Source of the DNA: Otatea glauca
Taxonomy: Eukaryota; Streptophyta; Magnoliopsida; Poales; Poaceae
Assembly (NCBI GenBank): GCA_036346275.1
Contig: CM070711.1
Location: 51,957,435 to 52,021,434, forward strand
Direction: 5' to 3'
DNA length: 64,000 nucleotides
Each line of letters begins with the position of its first letter. The stretch's first letter is position 1. The notes under the pieces were generated by a model. It worked only from the letters and a program-made list of their open reading frames with translations, did not search any database and was not told the origin of the DNA. Of this stretch, positions 57,781-64,000 are shown in pieces. Made by a program: the position numbers and the translations under genes.

Positions 57781-58339
57781 GAATAATTGATTATGTTTGG
57801 ATATGTAGTGTTCAGGTTTGAGTTTAATATGAGCTTGTTTTGTCATGAGCAATTTGGTTTGAGTGGTCATAACCTTGTCCAGAGTGGTCATGATTTATTG
57901 TCTTGAGTGGACGTGATTTCACCAATAAGTGATCATGATGCTACTAGAGAGGTCGTGCTCTAGAGTAGTCGTTCCTAGAATGGTTGTGGTCTTTGTGACA
58001 TTTAGGATGGTCGTTTCCTAAAGTAGTCGTAGTCTTTGTGACCTCTAGAGTGGTCGTGACCTTTGTGACCTTTAGAGTGGTCGTGAGTTTTGTGATCTCT
58101 AGGGTAGTCGTTTTCTAGGGTGATCGTGGCCTTTGTGACCTCTAAAGTTGTCGTTCCTTAGAGAGGTCTTTCCTAAGAGTGGTCGTGACCTCTTGGGATC
58201 TTTTAGAGTGGTCGTGGCCTTCATAGGTGTAGTCGTGATCTCTGATGGAGTGGTCTATATCGATGTGGGAGTGTTCTATACCTCTAAGAACCACTTTGAA
58301 AGTGGTTATGACCTCTGATGGATTGGTCTAAATCTCTAA
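57781..58339. repeat. Degenerate GTGGTCGTGACC minisatellite, left part
   Basis: The words gtggtcgtgacctttgtgacc, tctagagtggtcgt and tctgatggagtggtct recur every 20-45 bp. A longer unit of roughly 85 bp (ctctaagaaccact...gtggttatgacctctgatgg) is visible near the right end. The array is interrupted by CACTA3 at 58340 and resumes at 60999. Confidence 0.8.
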
Positions 58340-58410
58340 CACTACTGCAGAAACAATTATCACAGACGGTTCGAAACCTTCATCATAGACGATTTTTTGA
58401 ACCGTCTGTA

Positions 58411-59181
58411 TCAAAGAATCAGTGATGACAATACGTCACCACAGACGGTTTTGCAACCGTCAGTGAAAAATACATCACAGAGCTCTACATCCCAAACGGT
58501 TCCAATTTGGAACCGTCCGTGATGTGGTCGTATGCTATACGGTTCCAAATTGGTTTTGTAGGTGGTTGTCGGCAACTCGTTGCCCTCCAGAAGCATATCC
58601 GCTAACAGATCTAAAAGCGTCGTGACACTCTTGTCGGATCAACCGTTACTTGCCTTTAATTTCAGCAGTTCCAACACGGATGACAACCTTGTGTATTTGG
58701 ACTTACAACCTAGGAACGATGGTTTTTCTGAGTCATCCATCAAGCCCCGAAATTTTACGTACTCCCGTTCATCACAGCTCCCTTCTGCATCCTGTAGCAT
58801 CTGATCCAGATTGTCATTTTGAAACCTATCCTTATCGAAAGCATAGTCGATATCATCTGGAGTATTGTTGACTTCGTTGACGATATCCAGAGTATCGTTG
58901 ACTTTATCGACAATGGTATTACTACTTGGTCCTTGCATAATTTGCTCTTCACCGTGACGGGTCCAACATGTATACCCTCTTTTGAAACCCCGTAGAATCA
59001 AGTGTGCTTGATCTGCGCTGGGTTTCGAAATATCCTAGATTCTCGTAGTCAATGCATGGACAAGGCATAAATTCCACCCCTTGTTCAACATATCTTCCTC
59101 TGCAGCTCTTCTAAAAGCGGAGACACCATTAATGTACTCGGCACTCGTACGGTTCTCAATGTTCATCCAGCTACGGTCCAT
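58411..59181 (-). pseudogene. TNP2-type CACTA transposase, N-terminal fragment
   Basis: The start MDRSWMNIENRTSAEYINGV is at 59181. It continues as FMPCPCIDYENL in a second frame (a cysteine pair typical of the N-terminal domain), then LRGFKRGYTCWTRHGEEQ (from 59001), FRGLMDDSEKPSFLGCKSKY, LELLKLKASNG, a TGA at the usual Trp, and LLEGNELPTTTYKTNLEPYS. This is the conserved opening of plant En/Spm transposases, which cut at the TIRs. Two frameshifts, a stop and loss of the catalytic core make it dead. It is truncated towards the left TIR, probably by internal deletion. Confidence 0.87.
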
Positions 59182-59859
59182 GTACGCTACATATGTAACA
59201 ACAGGTGTTAAAATAATGAATTAAGTATACTAGGAGTGCACATGCGCACATATGCTACACTGCAACTTGCCGATTAACTTATATAGCTCATAACATCAAA
59301 AAGAATGAATGGATATGTAAACATATGCATGTAAGATACATTTAGACTCAGCATCTTCAATTTTCTCTTTACATAGCTAGCTATATCTTTAGTGTAATGC
59401 AATTAGAACCAATTACTAATTTAGATCAAAAAGAACAAATGGATCTACACCAAGCTATATCAAAACCATAGTCAATTCCCTCTTTACCAAGCTAGATGTA
59501 TATACCTTCAATATAATGCTATTACAACCAATTATTAGCCTATGTCACTTTCTTTTAAGTAACTATCTACATATTGAGTATAACACAATTAGAACCAATT
59601 ACTACTTTACAGCACAGAGAACAAATGAATCTACACCAAGCTAGATCTACAAACCAGCTTTATTTCTCTTTTTACCAAGCTAGATCTTAAATATATTACA
59701 AATTTGAAGCAATTACTAACCTTAAATGACCTAGAGCACAAGAATCTACAATTACACCTCTAAATCTAAAGTCTCTTTCACCAGATCGTTTCTCAATCGC
59801 AGCCACCTCAAAAATATCTAGGAAACCCTAAAAATACAGAGGAGATCGAGGCTCTCTAT

Positions 59860-60880
59860 TCTTATTTATCAGAATTAGTCATCATAGACGGTTTGTGGAT
59901 AAAACATTCTATGTTATTGCCCTCATCACAGACGGTTTTATCCACAAACCGTCTGTGATGTTGCTTTCTTCCAAAGCTTTTCGTCTTCCAAGACAGGCAC
60001 GCAGTGTTTCGAGTATATCGTTTCGTGTTTCGAGAGAATTAAACTGTCTGTTCAAATTCCACTGTGAAGGTCGTGTTTCAGGCGTTTCGTTTCCCCAACA
60101 CAGGTCGTTAATTGCACTTCTAGGACGATATATACTCGGTCGATCCACATCGTGTGCTTGCCTCTAACGCCATGAGCAACTCAAACTCCATCCCTTCCTC
60201 TGTCGGCTCTACCGTCGGTCATGTGGGACTCCACCACTACCGTCGCCTCCGACGTCGCCTCCGCCATCACCACTGCCTTCACCTCCACCGCCGACTAACC
60301 CTCCACCATCACCACCGTCTTCGCCTCCTCGGCCTCCGAAGCCCCTGCGCTAATGGCTGTGGTACCACACCGGCGCCATATCAATGAATCCGCCGGCCAT
60401 GGCTTATACGCTACACCAATGATCTCCTCCCCCGCCAGTTCGTCTCCCGCCTCGGGCAATACCGCTCCCTCTGTCTCAAGCGTCGTCGGAAAGAAGCGTC
60501 CGTCAACAGCAATCTCCGACGACGACGATAGCTTTGACTTGTCGACGGGATGTCGTGACGGCTGGGATCTGGAGGATGACCCAGATAGAGCCGGTTCGGG
60601 CGATGACCCTGACGGCCACAGCGACGACGATGACCAGATCGACTAGGTAGTCTTTCCCATCAAGAACTTTTGTAGGGAAATTTTTGTATATTGTGATGCA
60701 TGCAAGAAGCTAGTTATTATATGTAATGCATGTTCCGTTTTATTGTTCCGAACGATTCACTGACAGTTGGGGCTCACCATTCATTTATCAAAATTGATCA
60801 TCACAGACGGTTTGTGGATAAAATAGTATGTGATATTTCCCTCATCACAGACAGTTTTATCCACAAACCGTCTGTGAAAT
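59860..60880. repeat. ~97-bp direct repeats flanking the plus-strand ORF within CACTA3
   Basis: 59861-59957 and 60779-60876 match along their length (catttatca.aatt..tcatca.agacgg to ccacaaaccgtctgtga). Each contains facing gacggtttgtggataaaa and ttttatccacaaaccgtc arms. They may be remnants of an older end or a duplication of the subterminal region. Confidence 0.75.
60172..60646 (+). pseudogene. Unrecognised Ser/Thr/Ala-rich ORF with acidic tail in CACTA3
   Basis: An ATG at 60172, 45 bp after a tatata sequence, opens MSNSNSIPSSVGSTVGHV. After a frame change the reading continues (with one TAG/TAA-type interruption near 60297) into 60353-60646, ending KKRPSTAISDDDDSFDLS and DDPDGHSDDDDQID. 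I do not recognise a family. Candidates are the element's second (TNPA-like) product or a captured host exon. Confidence 0.4.
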
Positions 60881-60998
60881 CAGCACGGACAGTTTTATCC
60901 ACAAACCGTCTGTGATGTGGTCGACCCTCTTCCCAGACGATTTCTGTAAAAAATAGTAAGTGATGACATGTCTAATATAACCCCTTTTTATAGTAGTG

Positions 60999-61590
60999 TA
61001 AGTACCACTGAAAAGTGACCGTGACCTCTGATGGAGTGGTTTAGATTACTGTAGGAGTGATCTAGGCCTCTAAGAACAACTTGAGAAGTGGTTGTAACCT
61101 CCGATGGAGTAGTCTAGACCACTGTGAGAATAATCTTCACCTCTAAGGATCACTTGGTAAGTGGTCGTGACCTTTGTAAGAGTGGTCTAGAGTGGTTTTG
61201 ACCACTAAGGAAGTGACCGTGATCTCTAAAGGAGTGGTCATGACCTTTGTAAGAGTAGTCACAGACAAGAGTGACTTTAAGTAGTCACTGCCAAGAGTTG
61301 TCTTTGGCTTTATGAGATCACAGACAATCACAGACAATAGTGGTCTTTAGCTTTAAGTGGACTGCCAAAAGTGATTTTTGGCTTTGAGTGGTCACTGCCA
61401 ACAGTGGTCATTGGCTTTGGGAGATCATAGCCAAGAGCGGTCATGGACAATAGTGGTCATAGACCAAAGTGATCATGGACTAGAGTGGCATAGCCAAGAG
61501 TAGCCTTTGGCTTTGAGGGGTCACGTCCTAGGGAGGCCATGACTTGAAGAGTGGTCGTGGATTAAGGTGGTCATGGTATAATTGATCCCA
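60999..61590. repeat. Degenerate GTGGTCGTGACC minisatellite, right part
   Basis: Continues the array from 57781-58339. tctgatggagtggtttagattactg and ctctaagaacaacttgagaagtggtt are copies of units left of CACTA3. Towards 61400-61560 the unit drifts to agtggtcatggactagagtgg and ccaagagtggtctttggctttgag. Confidence 0.8.
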
Positions 61591-61599
61591 GGTGGGATC

Positions 61600-62110
61600 T
61601 TTTGATATTTGACTGATAATTGATCCTTTGTTTGATTTCTATGCATGTTATCTGGAACAATGCTATGTGATGATTTACTTATCTGTGTTGGTTGCGGGAC
61701 TCCAGGGCTTGGTCATGGTGAGGCGAAGGCAAGACCGACACTAGGCTAGGAGAGCTAAAGTCCAAAATGGTTAAGGGATGCCGGAAGATGACTGAGGCCG
61801 GGAAGTGGTTGTAAGCTGGGAAGACAAGAAGCTGGAGTGTGAAGCATTAGTGTTGGACATGGCGGACAATGGAAAGGTGTATTGAGACTACGCTTCGGGA
61901 GGAGTTGAGGTTCAGAACGGTTAAGAAAGCTGAAGCCGTCATGGTGAAGCGGACAAGCACACGTGGCGTGCCAAGTGATTTGGGCCTGTTTGCAAGTGAG
62001 GATAGTTCAGGGGAGTCCAGACGAGTGAGAGGCTTGGTGGTAAGTCATTGAGGCCTTGACGAAGCATAGAAAATGCTTCAAGTGGTTGGATGAGATGCTA
62101 AGTTGAGGAT
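61600..62110 (+). repeat. LTR-like repeat F2, diverged copy of F1 in opposite orientation
   Basis: 61640-62100 aligns with the minus strand of 50095-49534 (shared words gttggttg.gggactcc.gggct, atggtgaggcga, ggccggga.gtggtt, agaggcttggtggtaagt). The TATA-containing part of F1 is not found after 62110, so this copy is partial. No ORF is genuine. Confidence 0.65.
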
Positions 62111-62660
62111 CGTTGGATCAAGTGTTCGTGGGTGGAGTAAAAGCTAAGTTAGTGTTAAAGGGTATGGTCAAAACCAGTGATGCTATTAGGTCTTGGGTCA
62201 GCCTATATGTGAATGAGTTAATCTCAGCCCTACATTAGGTTCCTTATGTAAGTGAGTTAATCTCAGCCTTACAATAAGACTTGTGTGTGATTGCAATTGG
62301 TCTTAAATTGTGGCATTGTGTTATGTGGTTGTGTGTGATTGTAAAATTACGAGACATATATGTGATTGTACAATGTACATGATATACTACTCATAGGTAC
62401 ATATGGGTATCAGGTATCCGTCGGGTTCAGGTGTGGATAGCTTAGTGGGTTCGGTTGGGTGGCACGTGTTCAAGTTCAGATAGTGAGTTTGAGGCAGTCA
62501 TACCCAAAGATATCTATCCAATTACTATCCCTAGTGGGAATACATCACATTTGCGCGGATGCAAGCCACACTTGGTCGATGCAATGCAAGCAGTAATCTA
62601 GGTTTTGCTTGTCCTTTGTGTGGCACATCTTTTTCCACGAGCCCCATCCTTGCCAACAAG
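62111..62660. other. Unassigned AT-rich stretch
   Basis: Contains a short direct repeat (gtgaatgagttaatctcagccctac and gtaagtgagttaatctcagccttac, about 62210 and 62249). No gene is supported. Confidence 0.55.
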
Positions 62661-62664
62661 AAAT

Positions 62665-63150
62665 CTGGAGAAAACAAGAAAGAAATAAAGGAAAACATGT
62701 GACGGCAAAGAAAGCCTCACCGGCGGTACGTCCTATGCTACTAAAAAAACAAGAAAGAAATAAAGAAAAACATGTGACGCTAAAGAAAGTCCGGAATTGT
62801 TAAGAGCAGGACGTCTCATTTTTTTCGAACGCTGCAACATTTTTTTCTACTCGTTAAGCATTTTTTCTACGCGTGAAACATTTTTCTTCGATAACAGTAG
62901 AAATGCGTTGCAATATTTTTTCCTACGTGTGAAACATTGTTTTACTATGCGTGAAACATTTTCCTTCGATAACAGTAGAAATATGTGCGTGAAAAAAAAT
63001 GTTGCACACGTTGAAAAAAACTGTTGCAAATGTTGAAAAAAATATTGCACCAAATTTTCGACGCAACGTGCTCAGATCGGACGTCCGGATGCTAGTTCTT
63101 GCCAAGAAAGTCTCACCGACGGTGTGTCCTATGCTAGTAAAATGATCAAC
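62665..63150. repeat. Repeat-rich upstream region of the second CYP72A gene
   Basis: aaacaagaaagaaataaagg and its neighbour acatgtgacg..aaagaaag occur twice (62670 and 62748). The block caaagaaagcctcaccggcg to tatgctactaaaa (62705-62747) recurs at 63104-63146. Between them, 62809-63086 starts ggacgtct and ends in gacgtcc. It is full of gaaacattttt and gataacagtagaaat copies and is probably a small transposon. Confidence 0.55.
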
Positions 63151-63220
63151 AGTGGACTACTTGTACCGCTCACTACACACTGCCTCAGAAGAGCACAAAG
63201 CAACAACAACGAAGAAACCA

Positions 63221-63536
63221 ATGGAGGCCGTGGCAGCAACGTCGACATCGGGACGTGAGGCTTCTCCAACACCGTGGAGCCTGCTCTACGGTCTTGCTGC
63301 CCTGCTTGTCGCGTGGGCGGCTTCCCGGGCCGCGGAGAGATGCTGGCTGAGGCCTCGGCGGCTCGGCCGGGCGCTCCGAGCGCAGGGGCTCCGCGGCACG
63401 GCGTACAGCTTCCCGGCCGGGGACCTCACGGAGAACGGCCGGCTCAACGCGGAGGCCCGGTCCAGGCCCAAGCCTCTGTGCCACGACATTGTTCCCCGCG
63501 TGGTGCCACTCCTCCAAAACGTCGTCAAGGAGCACG
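63221..63536 (+). CDS. CYP72A: Second CYP72A cytochrome P450 gene, first exon only (runs off the window)
   Basis: The start ATG at 63221 (MEAVAATSTSGREASP) opens a 316-bp exon coding for 105 full codons. It contains a membrane anchor (about residues 19-36, WSLLYGLAALLVAWAAS) and the hinge and first blocks WLRPRRLGRALRAQGLRGT and RSRPKPLCHDIVPRV, up to VVKEHG. The donor gtacgc follows at 63537. The blocks align one-to-one with exon 1 of the gene at 53433-52900, so it is a paralogue. The donor falls at H-G, where the other gene has no intron. An in-frame ATG at 63152 would add 23 residues without family resemblance, so I prefer 63221. Later exons lie beyond 64000; whether the gene is functional is unknown. 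Confidence 0.85.
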
Positions 63537-64000
63537 GTACGCGAATTATATTGTTGCAGTGGGATCTTCTTGCTCTGTCACGTCCGTCCATAACACTTCA
63601 ATTGACTTAACTCTACCTGTAGCTGGTATATGCTGGTGGTGTTTTACCGGTTTTGGACGAATCAGGGCTGGATTTCTCAGATTTTCCGTCAATTATATGT
63701 TTGCTTCCGACGTGAACATTTGAGATTGATGCGTTTGACAATTGTGTTGTGTGAATTAGTGGATGTCACAATGGACGGACGCGACCGTTATTAGTGATCT
63801 GATGACGACTTTTTCCTGCTCCTAAATTTCTAATTTCAACACATCCGAAAACAATATAAAAAGAAGAAGGAACAAGTTCAGAGAGTACTGGTCATATCTA
63901 CATTGAGAAGATCACCACTCTTCCGCCACTAGTAATGGAATGTACATAACAATTGGTTCTTTTTCGTCGTCACAGTCAGTTTTAATAGCGATACAAAGTC
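63537..64000 (+). other. Intron 1 of the second CYP72A gene (partial), with a possible CACTA left end at 63927
   Basis: No coding sequence for the next P450 block (K-T-C-x-x-W-F-G) is present before the window ends. From 63927 the sequence cactagtaatggaatg, followed by gtcacagtcagttttaat, resembles the left end and first subterminal motif of a CACTA element like the one at 32666. Confidence 0.4.

Larger units (their letters stand above)
58340..60998. mobile_element. CACTA element (CACTA3), 2659 bp, TSD TAA
   Basis: The left end cactactgcagaaac (58340) and right end ...tatagtagtg (60998) share CACTACT. The trinucleotide taa flanks both sides (58337-58339 and 60999-61001). Subterminal motifs acagacggttt and aaccgtctgtgatg occur at 58360-58560, 59880-59963 and 60797-60935. 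Inside are a decayed TNP2 transposase N-terminus on the minus strand and an unrecognised acidic ORF on the plus strand. The transposase core is missing, so the element could move only with help. It interrupts the minisatellite cleanly. Confidence 0.9.

Noticed and set aside
57781..61590. Regularly spaced repeats suggestive of a CRISPR-like array
   Set aside because: Units are degenerate and variable in spacing, the spacers are themselves repeat copies, and the DNA is plant nuclear. It is a minisatellite.
1..64000. tRNA, rRNA or other structured RNA genes
   Set aside because: No cloverleaf with A and B boxes or rRNA-like stretch was recognised. The tRNA-like strings present are LTR primer-binding sites only.

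Overview
This window is plant nuclear DNA, almost certainly from a grass (Poaceae). It is packed with Ty3-gypsy LTR retrotransposons whose primer-binding sites match initiator tRNA-Met, CACTA (En/Spm) DNA transposons with 3-bp target duplications, and a Stowaway MITE with the usual grass ctccctccgt termini. The only host genes are spliced CYP72A cytochrome P450 genes in a style familiar from cereals. I cannot name the species.

Positions 1-30726 are one nested stack of retrotransposons, all on the minus strand. The oldest is a Tat-lineage gypsy element (called D here). Its 5' LTR lies at 29820-30726 and its gag is split at 6428/28511. Its pol occupies 1.8-5.5 kb, and an antisense accessory ORF occupies 37-1060; its 3' LTR lies beyond the left edge. 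A Tekay-like chromovirus (element B) occupies 6429-28505. It is inserted into the D gag with target duplication GGTAC, and it is an LTR-internal-LTR-internal-LTR-stub composite. A second Tekay-like element (C) at 12136-21910 is inserted into B at the RT/RNase H boundary with target duplication GCACA. D itself was inserted into a CACTA element, whose right terminus survives at 30727-31049.

Positions 31-50 kb hold a small foldback element, a CACTA left end (32666), a Ty1-copia RNase H remnant (34.3-34.9 kb), and a large non-autonomous LTR element (E, about 34938-49054). E has 5.5-kb LTRs and an internal region with gag traces but no recognisable pol. E is inserted next to an unrelated LTR-like repeat on the minus strand (F1, 49055-50.1 kb). 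A diverged relative of F1 lies in the opposite orientation at 61.6-62.1 kb (F2).

Positions 50.6-64 kb form the gene-bearing part. An intact four-exon CYP72A gene lies on the minus strand (50669-53433, 529 codons plus stop, Stowaway MITE in intron 1). The first exon of a second CYP72A gene lies on the plus strand (63221-63536) and runs off the window. The two genes are head to head, and the 9.8 kb between them is filled by transposons. The first filler is a CACTA element (53619-57214) that has captured exons of a UDP-N-acetylglucosamine pyrophosphorylase gene. The second is a CACTA element (58340-60998, TSD TAA) carrying a decayed TNP2-type transposase fragment. It sits inside a degenerate GTGGTCGTGACC minisatellite.

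The CYP72A genes are the likely functional content: ER-anchored monooxygenases in a local cluster. Everything else is mobile DNA in various states of decay. The most unusual items are the spliced antisense ORF of D, the multi-zinc-knuckle gag of B, the extra leader ORF of C and the UAP-carrying CACTA.
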